DNA of 64,000 nt from Cocos nucifera (Eukaryota; Streptophyta; Magnoliopsida; Arecales; Arecaceae): assembly GCA_006176705.1 (NCBI GenBank), contig QRFJ01000377.1:310001-374000 (forward strand), in the 5' to 3' direction. Both the position numbers and the translations under genes were made by a program. The notes under the pieces are model-generated. The model worked only from the letters and a program-made list of their open reading frames with translations, had not been told where the DNA came from and searched no databases. Positions 24,380 to 36,379 of the stretch are shown one piece after another; within the stretch, counting starts at the first letter, position 1, and each line of letters begins with the position of its first letter.

Positions 24380-25225
24380 CTTCTAGCTTGAATCTTAGAT
24401 ACCCATAAACTGATCAAACCCAATTATAAGGATTAGCTTCAAAACTTGAAAATCATTTTAAGTTTTGAGAAGTTGTCCTATGTACTGGATCAGAAGCATT
24501 TGACTCTTTTAGCTCATCTGATTATTGATTAGAGAGCATCTCATGAAAAGTGGTCTGATGATAACAACAAAGTCAGGTGCTACATGTTGGGCTTAATGTT
24601 TGATAAGTTGCAGAGCCAATATGAGGACATTAAGGCTACATGCCAAATATTGGCTCACCTGCAAGAGTTGTTTGGTAAGCAGAGTCGGGCAACATGCTAC
24701 CAAGTCTTTAGGATACTTTTTAAGATGCAGATGCATGATGGGCACAATTGGTCCATGATCATTGCCTAGCAATGATCAAGGACCTAGAAGAACTTGAGAA
24801 GCTCAATATCATGATAAACAAGAAATTATAGATTGATGTGATCCTACAGTCCTTGATTGATTTGTATGGACAGTTTGTTATGAACTTTCATATGAATAAA
24901 CTTCAGTGCACTTTGCCAGAATTGATTAATATGCTAGTTACTACTGAGTAGACTTTAAAAGATTCAAAGGACTCAATTCTGGCTATGGAGCAGACTTCTT
25001 CCAAGAAAAAATCTTTTGAAAAGAAGAAGAAGTGTATGAAGAAGCAGAAAATAGAGAAAAAGAAGAAGGATGAGTTGAAAAAGAAGGATGAGGATGAAGA
25101 AAAATATTTTCACTATAACACCGATGGCTATTGGAAGCGAAACAGTCCGTCATACTTGGCCAGCCTGAAGAATAAGGAGGACCTTCTGTGGGTATGCTCA
25201 TCGTTGAGACTAACCTTATGATTTC
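24380..25225 (+). pseudogene. Element D: gag (main part)
   Basis: Continues D gag after element E. It reads LA, a stop, ILDTHKL, then MLGLMFDKLQSQYEDIKAT-QILAHLQELFGKQSRA at 24584-24700, then the segment equal to MIKDMEELEKL (24770). A Lys-rich tail follows at 24985-25100. The zinc knuckle at about 25105-25150 reads YFHYNTDGYWKRNSP, where the young copies have CFHCNSDGHWKRNCP: all four metal ligands are lost. Several stops are present. Confidence 0.85.
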
Positions 25226-25690
25226 TTCTGCATCTAATTGGATGCTTGACTCTAATTCTAGTACTCATTTGTGCACTTCTATGCAGGATCTTTAGGATAG
25301 CAGGAGGCTGAGAGATGGTGAGATGATTCTGTGCATCGAAAATGGAGTAAGAGTTACTACTATGGTTATAGAAACCTACCCTCTTCGACTACTATCTAGA
25401 TTTATCTTAGTTCTTAGAGATTGTTATTTTGTGCCTGCTGCAAGCAGAAATTTGATTTCTATTTCATGTTTAGCACAAGAGAACTATATAATTAGTTTCT
25501 TTAAGGATCATTGTACAATCCTTTATGAAAGAAATAAAATTATAAGTGGTTTCTTAGTTAATGATCTCTATCAGTTACATATAGATGTTTCTGTATTCAA
25601 TATCAAGCAAAACGTGAATATCATATGATCAAAGTGACCTAGAGATAGTATTAATAAGAAGTATCTATGGCACCTTAAGCTAGGTTATAT
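25226..25690 (+). pseudogene. Element D: protease and GAG-pre-integrase
   Basis: Protease segment near 25235-25270 reads NWMLDSNSSTHLCTSM; the active-site DSG has become DSN. The open stretch 25323-25628 matches residues 40-140 of the intact pol frame at 36382-37680 (GTYPLRL, CYFVPAASRNLISISCLAQE, ILYERNKI, LYQLHIDVS). Stops separate the two parts. Confidence 0.85.
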
Positions 25691-26307
25691 AGTTGAAGAC
25701 AGGATTAACAAATTAGAGAAATCTGAACTGATGGATCTATTGATTTTCGAATCATATCTGATTTGTGAATCATGCCTTAAAGACAAAATGACTAAGCTAT
25801 CTTTTATAGGATATGGAAAAAGGACCATAGACCTACTTGTCCTGATACATATAGATGTATGTGGCCTATTCGATGTGTCGGCCAGAGGTGGGTTCATTTA
25901 CTTCATTACCTTAATCAATGATATATCTTAATACAGATATATGTACTTGATGCGACACAAGTTTGAAATCTTTGAAATGTTCAAGAAATTTAGATATGAA
26001 GTGAAAAAATAAACCAAAAAGCCCATTAAGGTTCTTCGATCAAATTGGGGAGGTGAATACCTTAGTTGAAAATTTCTAGACTATCTCAAGGAAAATGGCA
26101 TAGTCTTACAATGGACTTCACCTAGAATGCCTCAACTCAATGAAATTTCAAAATAGAGAAATCGGATCCTATTAGATATGGTCCGTTTCATGTTGAGCTT
26201 CACAGACCTTCTTGAATTTCTTTGAGGACATAGTTTAATGATAGCTATTTATCTGCTGAATAGGATTCCATCTAAAATCATTCCGACCATACTGTATGAG
26301 ATATGGC
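25691..26307 (+). pseudogene. Element D: integrase, first part (cut by element C)
   Basis: CESCLKDKMTKLSF and LIHIDVCGLFDVSARGG keep the second Cys pair and the first catalytic Asp. The second Asp is Asn (LRSNWGGEYLS, near 26035) and the Glu is Lys (QLNEISK, near 26135). Stops occur at 25929, 26011 and 26150. It ends in YEIW at 26307, where element C is inserted, and continues at 60921. Confidence 0.87.
26303..26307 (+). repeat. Target-site duplication of element C, left copy (ATGGC)
   Basis: Identical ATGGC at 60916-60920. Joining across restores gagatatggcatgg as in the intact copy near 51393. Confidence 0.85.
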
Positions 26308-26721
26308 TATTGGGATATCAACTACTCTGATACCACTTGTTAAGAATCTAGTACCGGTAAATTATGATAGGAAGAAAGAAGAAAATAAAACAAGAAAAGC
26401 AATCAAGTATGTGGATTAGCTAAAGGGCTCACCTCCATGGAGAATGCAAAGCTCCACTATGAAAGAAAAAAATAGGTACAAGAAGAGAACATCCACCTCA
26501 ACTCACCGTACATAAATCTCTTTCAACTAGAAGCTACCCTCATAAAAGCTCTCTCAGTATCCCAAGGAGACTCTCAGAAGCTACAAGATGCTCTGCCCTC
26601 ATAGCCTTCTCACCGGATGCTATGCACCTATTGCTTCTCTCTATCATGGGCTGCATGTACTTGATGCTCTATCAAGCTCCTTTTGATAGCTGCTTAAGCC
26701 TCTCATGCCACACGTGCCACC
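26308..26721 (-). repeat. 3' LTR of element C, distal part
   Basis: Matches 60032-60447 of the 5' LTR base for base apart from scattered changes (tattgggatatc against tattgagatatc; ggatctagtaccg; caactagaagct). It ends at the CCACC duplication where A3 enters. Confidence 0.85.
26717..26721 (+). repeat. Target-site duplication of element A3, left copy (CCACC)
   Basis: Identical CCACC at 58448-58452, 31.7 kb away, just outside the other LTR end of A3. It proves that 26722 and 58447 are the two ends of one insertion. Confidence 0.9.
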
Positions 26722-28990
26722 TGAAGGGAAAAGCCTTATTTTTTGGGTCAGGTTCATTCAGATCTGATTAGATCAAGAGGGATATTTCAAAAAATTTTTC
26801 TCTAAGAACCTAATCAAATCTGATCTTATTGATTTGATAATAAAAATAAAAATTAAATTTAATTTAATTATACCTTCATTTTGGATAATCTAATTATCCT
26901 GTGATGATTCTGATGTTTGCTTGAGGTTCTGGATGTAGCCATGCAAGCGCCTGGCCTCTACCGATATTCACTCGGGCAGGATCTAGAGATCTTCTCTTTC
27001 TCAATTAATCCTCTAAAAATTAGATCTAGATTTGATCTTAAAGATCTTCAAAACTGCTTTTGAAGAATAGTCATTGTCTCTTACAGCAGTGCTGTCTTCT
27101 TCCTTTCCTGACGCCTTTCACTTGCTTGGATCGCACCTTGTTCATGCCCAAAAGCCCTTGGGCATGGAGAAGAGAGAGAGGACTAGAGGGTGGCAGGGAG
27201 AAGGAGGGAGATAGGCTATGTGGCATGAGCTAAAAGTAGAAGCATTAAATTCTAGGCACAGACAGGGTTTATATAGACCATGCTGCGCCATGCAGTGCCA
27301 TATCATCCTGGCCAATCATGGCCCTTTGTGCAACCAGATCTAAATCTAATTGGTGGGATGACATCATCTAAACCAATTAGATGAGAGACCCTCAAAACTC
27401 TCCTAAGGTGGCACCAATACTGGGTCAAACAAGACTTCATGGCACCACACAGTTTAATCCCATGAAGCAACCCTAGAGTCCCATCTGTATGGGACTCCAG
27501 CTTTATCCTCATGGGGCACATGCCTCCCTAGGCATGCACCCTCTTCCTATCTGCATTTTAGTAGGGGGACAAGTCCCCAGGTACTCTTCTATGGGTGCAT
27601 GACACATGGGCAGATATCTAAGTGTCTAGGGTCAACATTTGACCAATGTCCGAAAATAAGATTTAGTATGTGACCAAAAATGGTAGGTGTTGTTTTAAAT
27701 TTATCTCATAAATTAAGACAACCCTTTTCTGACCTAGACAAGCTCCAATCAGACCAAATAAAGATTTTTGAGTAAGCCTAAACATATTTGGCTCAGTTGA
27801 GACAAGCATTAATGATTATTAAAAGAGAACGTTAGGCACAATCGTGTGCTAGCATGATTTTGTTAAACCTAATTGAATCTTATTCAAATCAATTGAACTG
27901 AATTAGTCTAATTGATGACATCCAGATCCAAACCCTTGTTTGTGTGACCCAGTTAGGTTCAGTTTCGTATGGTAATGGGATACATCATGATCTCTATCAT
28001 CGACATCATCAAAACATCTTTCGATGGATCAGAACTTTTTTGATTCAGACAACTAGTATGATTGATCATCCAAATCATTCTAATTGCTTCCAAAATCCAC
28101 CAGTGACACCTAGCAGCATATGGTGGCAACCCATTAGAACTGAAAGCAAATCTCTCGGTGCAATTACCTATGTGATTAAGTTTTTCTATCTTGAGCTCCA
28201 ACCGGATTAGGGTTAAGGTGATATTGTCAAACCCTAATTTTCGTTATATGAATTAATCATTCGATTCAAGTCCAACGTAAAAATTCTTAATAGAAACTCT
28301 TTCTATTATTTCACTCTGCCATGGCCATTAGCTTATGGACTTGATTCTCATGATCATCATAGGGCTGCTCCTCATCTATCGAGGTAGATAGATCCCCTAT
28401 TGGTGCAATCAAATTCCTACAATGAACATGCTATAGCCAACATACACCTCAGGAATCCAAATGGCTAGAAGACCGAGTTATGGTGTAGTCAAACTATAAC
28501 ACCCTTAAGATGAACTATCGATGCACCTTAGATCAAAGAACTAGATACATCACTATAGCTTCGAGCCAATCATCAATGAGAAGATAGACTTTCTTATGAT
28601 TGCTTGAGGTGGTCATGCTCAGTGCCCTCATTTTATAATGGATACTTGTACTCTCGCTTCAGTGTCTCTACACTGTAGACTTAAGACTCATCTCCTCTAA
28701 AGAAGCGATCATATACCAACCTTCCGAATCAATCACCATCCTCATGATGATCCTATGGTCAGGAGCATTTTATGAGTTAATAATTAAAATTCATGTCTTA
28801 AATTTTCAACTCTTGAAAATATGAACTATTGTTACCATTAACTTAAAGGATGTATCACAGACACTTTCAAAATACACACTATGATAGAAAATAATCCATT
28901 TTATTATTTATAGTTAAAATTATAATTTTATCCTTAGAAGTGTATTACAAATGTCAGCCAATCTGGCTTCTAGGGCACACATATCTAACA
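26722..28990 (-). repeat. 3' LTR of A3 (2.27 kb)
   Basis: Plus-strand ends TGAAGGG and CTAACA, that is TGTTAG...CCTTCA on minus. A TATATAAA box reads on minus at 27268-27275. It pairs with 56027-58447. Compared with the N1/N2 LTRs it has fewer TTGAC motifs and is clearly diverged. Confidence 0.88.
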
Positions 28991-29003
28991 AACTCCCACT
29001 TGA
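28991..29003 (-). other. Polypurine tract of A3
   Basis: Minus strand TCAAGTGGGAGTT directly before the 3' LTR start, one base different from the N1/N2 tract. Confidence 0.8.
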
Positions 29004-30726
29004 CCCAAAGCCAATTGGCTATAAATCTAAGTCCCATCTTCTTAAGGTGGGCTTTGATCTTCTGCTGGCCCAACGACTTTGTAAGTGGGTCTGTCGTATT
29101 GTCTACGGAGTCGACTCTTTTGACCTCGATGTAACCTTTCTCAAGATAATCGTGGATGAGGTGGTATCGCCACTCGATGTGGTTGGATTTCTGGTGAGAC
29201 CTCAGCTCCTTAGCAAGGGCTATGGCGCCATTATCATCGTAGTATAGAAGAATGGCATCCAATGGCATCACTTCGATCTCTATAGTGAACTTCTTGTACC
29301 ATAATGCCTCCTTCGCAGCTTCTAACATAGTGATGTACTCTGCTTCCATGGTGGAATCTGCTATCACCGTCTTCTTAGAACTCTTTCAACTGACAGCACC
29401 ACCATTTCATATAAACAGACTCCTAGATGTCGACTTTCAATCATCTATATCGAACATAAAATCCGAATCTGTATATCCCTGGACTTGGAGTTCTCCATTA
29501 CCAAGAACTAACATCATATCCTTAGTTCTTCTCAAGTACTTAAGGATACATTTCATAGAAGTTCAGTGTTCTTCACCTAGATTCGACTGATATCTGCTCG
29601 TGACACTCACAGCATGGGCTATATCAGGTCGTGTACGTAACATGGCATACATGAGGCTCTCTATTGCTAAAACTTAAGGAATCTTGCTCATGCGTTCAAT
29701 CTCCTCAGGTGTGTTGGGACACATTTTCTTGGAGAGATGAATACCATATCTGAAGGATACCAATCTCCTCTTGGAGTTTTCCATGCTAAACCTCTTTAGC
29801 ACTTTCTCTATGTATATCTTCTATGAAAGACCTAGCATCCTATTTGGTCTATCTCTATAGACCTTTATTCCTAAAATGAAGGATGCTTCTCCTAGGTCTT
29901 TTATGGAGAATTTTTTAAATAACCACATTTTAACTATGGTCAACATGAAAATATCATTCCCAATAAGGAGGATATCATCCACGTACAGTACGAGAAAGAC
30001 AATGGCGCTCCCACTAACATTTTTGAAATCACATGGTTCCTTCTCATTCATGATGAAATCAAATAATTTGATCACATCATTAAAACCAGCATTTCAGCTC
30101 CGAGATGCTTGCTTAAGTCCATATATGGATCTTTGCAGCTTGCATACATTATGATCAACATCACTGGATGTGAAATCTAGTGGCTATTCCATATAGATAT
30201 CTTCATCAAGATATCCATTTAAGAATGTCATTTTCACATTCATTTGCCATATTTCATAATCAAAATAGGCTGCAACAACAAGCAATGTGCGGATGGATTT
30301 TAGTATGGCTACCGACGAAAAGATATCCTGATAGTCAATTTCTTCACACTGACTATACCCTTTTGCCACTAATCTAGCTTTGAATGTCTCCACATTCCCA
30401 TCTACACCAATCATTCTCTTGTAGATCCATTTACACCCAATAGGTACTATACCTTCAGGTGGATCTACCAAGGTCCAGACTTAGTTTGAGTGCATCGAGT
30501 CAATTTTTGACTTCATTGCCTCTAACCATTTTTCGAAGTCGATATCCAATATTGCCTCGTCATAGGTTTTGGGATCATCACCATGAACCCCATTACCTAT
30601 GAGGAACATTTTCTTTACTTCCCCTAAAATAGTACCTAAGTACCTCTCAGGGGGATGGAAAATTCTTTCTAATCTATGAGGTGGAAGAGGTAGTGATTGT
30701 ATTAGCTCAACCTGATTTGGTTCCAT
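29004..30726 (-). pseudogene. A3: RT and RNase H
   Basis: On minus: linker 30481-30726; RT 30184-30471 with PIGCKWIYKR, RLVAKGYSQ and MNVKMTFLNGYL, where the first catalytic Asp is Asn; then 29821-30075 with LYVDDILLIGND and KDLGEASFILG; then RNase H, best seen at 28954-29367 (STMEAEYIT, YYDDNGAIALAKE, DNTTDPLTKSLGQQK). Frameshifts lie near 30100, 29650 and 29370. The substitutions show it is older than N1 and N2. Confidence 0.87.
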
Positions 30727-30809
30727 AGGGTCCTTAGCTCGTTGCTCTTGTGAGATTTTCTCCTCGAGCTTGATCTGCTTTCCAATGCCACCATTGTGAA
30801 TAAACTATT

Positions 30810-31670
30810 TTTTAAGAAAGATGGCATGCTGACTCACAATCATATTGTGATCTTCTGAAATATAGAAATAATATTCTAATGACTCTTTATGATATCCTAT
30901 GAATCGAGCTCTAAAGGACCTATAGTCTAACTTGTTCGCTTGTTGTCTTTTGACATGAGCCAGACAACCCCAAATTCTGAGATGACTCAGACTTGGTTTC
31001 TTACCATGCCATATCTCATATGGTGTGGTAGGAACGATTTTAAAGGGAACCCTATTCAGTAAATATATAGCAGTTAATAGACTATGTCCCTAAAAAAAAT
31101 TAGGAAGGTCTGTGAAGCTCATCATGGATCGGATCATATCTAATAGGATCCGGTTCCTCCATTCTGAAATCCCATTGAGTTGAGGTATTTCAGATGGAGT
31201 CGATTGAGAGACTATGCCATATTGCTTGAGATAGTCCAGGAATTTTTAACTAAGATATTCACCTCCTCGATCTGATCGAAGAATCTTAATGAGTTTTTTA
31301 GTTTGCTTTTCAACTTCATGTCTGAATTTTTTAAACTTTTTAAAGGCTTCAAACTTGTGTCTCATAAGATACACATACCCATACCAAGATAAATCACTAA
31401 TAAAGATTATGAAGTAGACAAAGTTACCTCTAGCAGGCACATCAAATGGGCCACACACATCAGTATGTACTAGGGCAAGTAGTTCCATGGTCCTTTTTTC
31501 ATGTCCTACAAAAAGGAGCTTAGTCATTTTGCCATGACGACATGATTCATAAATTGGATATGACTCGAAAGTTAACGGACTCAATAGTCCAATTTTCTCT
31601 AATTTGTTAACCCTATCTTCTGCTATATGATCAAGCCTTAGGTGCCATAGATACCTATCATATGGACTAT
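30810..31670 (-). pseudogene. A3: integrase
   Basis: The open part 31246-31584 has YESCRHGKMTKL (second Cys pair reduced to one), LVHTDVCGPFDVPARG and LRSDRGGEYLS, so both catalytic Asp residues stand. A SEWRNRI segment near 31150-31175 keeps the Glu and shares the unusual Trp with N1 and N2. At the C-terminus, near 30808, the frame ends in TAG after the HAIFL segment, at the same codon as in N1 and N2. Confidence 0.85.
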
Positions 31671-32271
31671 CCCTGGGTCATTTTGATCTTATGGCATTCA
31701 CATTTTGCTTGATATTAAAGATAGATACATCAATATGTAACTGGTAGAGATCATTAATAAGAAAATCACTTATAATTTTATTTCTTTCATAAAGAATATT
31801 ACAATGGTCCTTAAGAAAACTAATTACATAGCCTTCTTGTGCTAAACGTGAAACAAAAATAAAATTCCTACTTGCAGTAGGCATATAATAACAATCCTTA
31901 AGTACTAAATCAAAGCCAGACGGTAGTCGAAGAGGGTAGGTTCCCACGACCACAGTAGCAATCCTTGCTCTATTTCTGATGCATAGGATCATCTCACCAT
32001 CCCTCAGCCTTCTGCTATTTTCAAGATCCTGCATGGAAGTGCACAAATGAGCACTAGAACTAGAGTCAAGCATTCAACTGGATGTAGAAGAAACCATAAG
32101 GTTAGATTCAATAACGAGCGTACCTCCAAAAGGACCTATCTTCTTCTTATTCTTCAGGTTGGCCAGATATGTAGGACAATTCGACTTTCAATGGTCGTTA
32201 GTATTACAATGAAAATACTTTTCTTTATCAGCGGCCTTCTTCTTCAACTCTGTCTTTTTTTCTTTCCACCT
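31671..32271 (-). pseudogene. A3: gag end, zinc knuckle, protease and GAG-pre-integrase
   Basis: Starts at the N1 insertion point (32271) with the Lys-rich gag tail. The zinc knuckle near 32170-32225 reads YFHCN, then H, then NCPTYL: the first Cys is Tyr and a stop replaces the Trp. The protease segment at 32040-32073 begins MLDSSSSAHLCTSM, with active-site DSG changed to DSS. It continues through LRLPSGFDLVLKDCYYM to 31678. Confidence 0.85.
32267..32271 (+). repeat. Target-site duplication of N1 at its 3' LTR (CACCT; AGGTG on minus)
   Basis: Lies between A3 gag and the CCTTCA end of the N1 3' LTR. Its partner AGGTG is at 45955-45959 next to the 5' LTR at 45960, now in the opposite orientation. 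The gag halves on either side join in register around AGGTG. Confidence 0.8.
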
Positions 32272-32856
32272 TGAAGGAAAAATTCTAATTTTTCGAATCA
32301 GGTTCGTTCAGATCTGATCAGATCAAGAGATATATTTCAAAAATTTTTCTCTTTCATCTAGATCAAATCTAAGATATTTTAGATCTGATTATTATTATTT
32401 TAGAAATTAAAATAAAATTAGATAAATTAAATCAAATTTAATTTATCTTAAAGTGGGTAATCTTATTACCCGTTGATGATCCTATAAGCAGCGGAAGGTT
32501 CTGGATCAAGCCACGCAAGTGCCTGGCCTCTACCAGTATCCACTCGGGCTGGATCTAGAGATCCTCTTCTTCTCTATCACATCTCCAAAAATTAGATCTA
32601 GATCTGATCTGGAGGATCTTCAAAACTCTTTTCGAAGATTAGCAGTTGTCCTTTGCAGCAGCGCAGCCTTCTAGCTTTCAGTCGCCTTTCTTTGATCTAG
32701 ATCGCACCAACCAAGAATCCAAAACACTTTTGGATGTGGAGAGGAGAGGGAGAAGGTGGGTTTGGCATGGAGGAAGGAGGGGAGAGGCAGCCTTGGGGCA
32801 TGGGATTTCAATTCTCCAATCATATAATCATACAATCTGAGTTGGGCGCAGGGTCT

Positions 32857-32864
32857 TATTTATA
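32857..32864 (-). promoter_or_regulatory. TATA box in the N1 3' LTR
   Basis: TATAAATA on minus, same position as in the other family LTRs. Confidence 0.65.
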
Positions 32865-33177
32865 GACTAAGTCTGTGATCCAACTCCTCTTCTTCCCAAC
32901 CAATCACAACTCTTTGTGAAATCAGATCTAAATCTGATTGGTGGGAATAGAGTCCCCTGGATTCCTCCGTAGAGGGTGCCTAAGACCAGTCAAAGTTGGT
33001 TCTTAGGAGAACTCTAATTGGAATCCAAAAAGGAGATGGAGTCCCTTGTCCAACAAGGACTCCTAGGCGCCTCCAACTTGGGCACACGCCAAGGGTGGCG
33101 TGCGCCCTCTTCCTTGCCAGGTTCTGGCAGGGGGACAGGCCCCCACCAGCTCTCCAATAGGTGCATGACATGTGGTC

Positions 33178-33242
33178 AAAAGTCAAAGTGTCAATGGTCA
33201 ACATTTGACCAGTCAAAGGTAGACTTTTGACCAAAGTCAAAG
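33178..33242 (-). promoter_or_regulatory. W-box cluster in N1 3' LTR U3
   Basis: At least five TTGAC cores on minus, plus GTCAA cores, within 65 bp, about 320 bp upstream of the TATA box. TTGAC(C/T) is the binding core of plant WRKY factors. The same cluster is at 47249-47312 and 54749-54815. Confidence 0.6.
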
Positions 33243-34565
33243 AACAAGAAATGGCAGGTGACCAAAAATGGCAGGTAATGTCTTACAAAATAAGACAACC
33301 TTTTCTGACTTGGACAACCTCCAGTCAGACCATATGAAGGCCTCTGATTGAGCACAAACTCCTTTGGCTCAGTCAGGACAACTTATTTATGATAGTAAAA
33401 GAAGAACGTTAGGTTCAATCGAGTGCTAGCACGATTTCCTTGAACCTAATTGAATCTCATTCAGATCAATTGAACTAGATCAGTTCAATTGATGATCACC
33501 AGATTCAAACCCTTGTTTGTGTGACCCAGTTAGGTTCAGTTCTGTATGGTAATGGGATATGTCATGATCTCTATCATCGACATCATCGAAACTCCTTTCG
33601 ATGGATCAGAACTCTTCTGATTCGAACAGCTAGAATGATCGATCATCTAAATCATTCTAATTGCTCCCAAAATCCACCAGTGACACCTAGCAGTATATGG
33701 TGGCAACCCATCAGAGCTGAATGCGAACCTCTTGGTGCAGCTACCTGTGTGATTAAGTTCTTCTATCTTGAGCCCCGATCAGATTAGGGTTAAGGTGAAC
33801 TCGTCAAACCCTAGTCTCTGTCATATGATGTAATCATTCGATTCGAGTCCAATGTGAAAATCTAAATAGAAACTCTTTCTATTATTTCACTCTGCCATGG
33901 CCATGGACTTCTGGACTTGATTCTCATGATCATCATAGGGCTGCTCCTCTACCACCGAGGTAGATAGATTCCATCTTGATGCAATCCAGTTCCTACAATG
34001 AACATGCTATAGCCAACATACACCTCAGGGTTCCATATGGCTAGGAGACCGAGTAATGGTGTAGTCAAACTATAACACCCTCAAGGTGAACTGCCGATGC
34101 ATCCTCAGGTCAAAGAACCAGACACACTACTGCAGCATCGAGTCAGTCATTGACGAGAAGGTAGACTCCCTAATGACTACTCGAGGTGGTCACGCTCAGT
34201 GCCCTCGTTCTCTAACGAGTACCTGTACTCTCGCTCCGGTGTCTCCACACCGTAGACTCAAGACTCATCTACTAAAGAGAAGCGATTGTACACCAACCTT
34301 CCGGATCAATCACCATCCTCGTGATGATCCTATGGTCGGGAGCATTTTATGAGTTAATAATGATTATTCATGTCTTAAATTTTCAACTCTTGAAAATATG
34401 AATTATCATTACCATTAACTCAAAGGATGTATCACAGACACTAAATACACATATGTGATAGAAAATAACCCATTTTATTGATTATAGTCAAAATTATAAT
34501 TTTGCCCCTAGAAGTGTATTACAAGTGTCAGCCAATTCTGGCTTCTAGGGCACATATATCTAACA

Positions 34566-34578
34566 ATCTCCCACTTGT
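34566..34578 (-). other. Polypurine tract of N1
   Basis: ACAAGTGGGAGAT on minus, directly before the 3' LTR. Confidence 0.85.
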
Positions 34579-35505
34579 CCTAAAGCCAATTGTCTACAAG
34601 TCTAAGTCCCATCTTCTCAAGGTGGGCTTCGATCTTCTGCTGGCCCAACGGCTTTGTAAGTGGGTCTGCCACATTATCTGTGGAGTTGACTCTCTTGACC
34701 TCGACGTAACCCTTCTCGAGGTAATCGCGGATGAGGTGGTATCGCCGCTCAATGTGCTTGGATTTCTGGTGAGACCTCGGCTCCTTAGCAAGGGCTATGG
34801 CGCCATTGTTGTCGCAGTATAGAGGAATGGCATCTGATGGCATTACTCCAATTTCTGCAGCAAACTTCTTGTACCAGAATGCTTCCTTCGCAGCCTCTGA
34901 TGCAGCGATATATTCTGCTTCCATGGTGGAATCTGCTATCACAGTTTGCTTGGAACTCTTCCAGCTGACAGCACCACCATTGCACACAAACAGACTCCCA
35001 GATGTCGACTTTCGATCATCTATATCGGACATGAAATCCGAGTCTGTGTATCCCTGGACTTGGAGTTCTCCATTACCAAAGACCAACATCATATCCTTAG
35101 TTCTTCTCAAGTACTTAAGGATACATTTCACAGAAGTCCAGTGTTCTTCACCTGGATTTGACTGATATCTGCTTGTGACACTCACAGCATGGGCTATATC
35201 AGGTCGTGTACATAGCATGGCATACATGAGGCTCCCTATTGCAGAAGCATAAGGGATCTTGCTCATGCGTTCTATTTCCTCAGGTGTGCTAGGGCACATC
35301 TTCTTGGAAAGATGAATACCATGTCTGAAGGGTATTAATCCCCTCTTAGAGTTTTCCATACTAAACCTCTTTAGTACTTTCTCTATGTACATCTTCTGTG
35401 AAAGTCCTAGCATCCTATTCGGTCTATCCCTATAGACCTTAATTCCTAGAATAAAGGATGCTTCACCTAGGTCTTTCATGGAGAATTCCTTGGACAACCA
35501 TAATT
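34579..35505 (-). CDS. N1: RT connection domain and RNase H
   Basis: 305-residue open frame. Residues 1-135 are the RT thumb/connection (KDLGEASFILGIKVYRDR, IPYASAIGSLMYAM, TRPDIAHAVS). RNase H follows with catalytic Asp152 (GYTDSD), Glu193 (TMEAEY), Asp229 (YCDNNGA) and Asp277 (DNVADP), then LTKPLGQQKIEAHL to the stop just before the polypurine tract. RNase H removes the RNA from the RNA-DNA hybrid. The frame is separated from the RT frame upstream by a one-base shift near 35490-35510. Confidence 0.92.
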
Positions 35506-36360
35506 TGACTGATTGTCATCATGGGAATATCATTCCCAATAAGGAGGATGTCATCCACGTACAATACGAGGAAGACAACAGCGCTCCCACTGACCTTTTT
35601 GAAAACACATGGTTCCTCTTCATTTTTGATGAAACCAAACTTTTTGATCACATCATTGAAATGAGTGTTCCAGCTCCGAGATGCTTGCTTAAGTCCATAT
35701 ATGGACCTTTGCAGCTTGCAAACCTTGTGATCAGTATCACTGGATGTGAAACCTAGCGGCTGTTCCATATAGATATCTTCCTCAAGATATCCATTTAAGA
35801 ATGCCGTTTTCACGTCCATTTGCCATATTTCATAATCGAAATAGGCTGCAACGGCAAGCAATGTGCGGATGGATTTTAGCATAGCCACTGGGGAAAAGGT
35901 ATCCTGATAGTCAATGCCTTCGCGTTGACTATAACCTTTTGCCACTAGTCTAGCCTTGAATGTCTCCACATTCCCATCTGCACCAATCTTTCTCTTGAAG
36001 ATCCATTTACACCCAATAGGTACTATACCTTCTGGTGGATCTACCAAGGTCCAGACTTGGTTTGAGTGCATCGAGTCAATTTCTGACTGCATTGCCTCTA
36101 GCCATTTCTCGGAGTCGATATCTGATATCGCCTCGTTGTAGGTTTTGGGATCATCACCATGAGCACCATTACCTACGAGGAACATTTTCCTCTACTTCCT
36201 CTGAAATAATACCTAAGTATCTTTCAGGGGGACGGAAAACTCTTTCCGATCTACGAGGTGGAGGAGGTAGTGTTCTTATTGGCTCAACCTGATTTGGTTC
36301 CAATTGGTCCTTAGCTCGTTGTACTTGTGAGACTTTCTCATCAAGCTTAATCTGCTTTCC
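35463..36360 (-). CDS. N1: reverse transcriptase
   Basis: The open frame 36185-35463 (240 residues) follows the linker. It has WTLVDPPEG, RLVAKGYSQREGIDY, MDVKTAFLNGYLEEDIYM with catalytic Asp at about residue 124, SIYGLKQASRSW, and the YVDD box at residues 209-212. Just after ILLIGNDIP the frame shifts by one base relative to relatives, so RT and RNase H are in different frames. The linker (36190-36360) with the Pro-rich segment is also in another frame, downstream of the shared TAG at the end of integrase. Confidence 0.9.
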
Positions 36361-36379
36361 AATGCCGCTATCTTGAATA

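Larger units (their letters stand above)
32272..34565 (-). repeat. 3' LTR of N1 (2.29 kb)
   Basis: TGTTAGATATATGTGCC start on minus at 34565 and CCTTCA end at 32272. It carries a 30-base private stretch (with gtatgattatatgattgg on minus, 32803-32840), also found in the LTR at 45960-48211 but replaced by agagcaattaaaaatt in the N2 pair. The W-box cluster is at 33178-33242. Confidence 0.92.

Noticed and set aside
33521..33787. 88-codon open stretch antisense to the family LTR, also at 54200-54466 and 27944-28210
   Set aside because: It has the same length in three LTRs and stays open in diverged A3, but it begins at GTG, has no early ATG, is broken by a stop in the fourth copy near 57245, and matches nothing I know.
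34797..35165. 122-codon open stretch on plus
   Set aside because: It is the antisense shadow of the N1 RNase H frame, whose catalytic residues are readable on minus; the same shadow recurs at 52817-53059.
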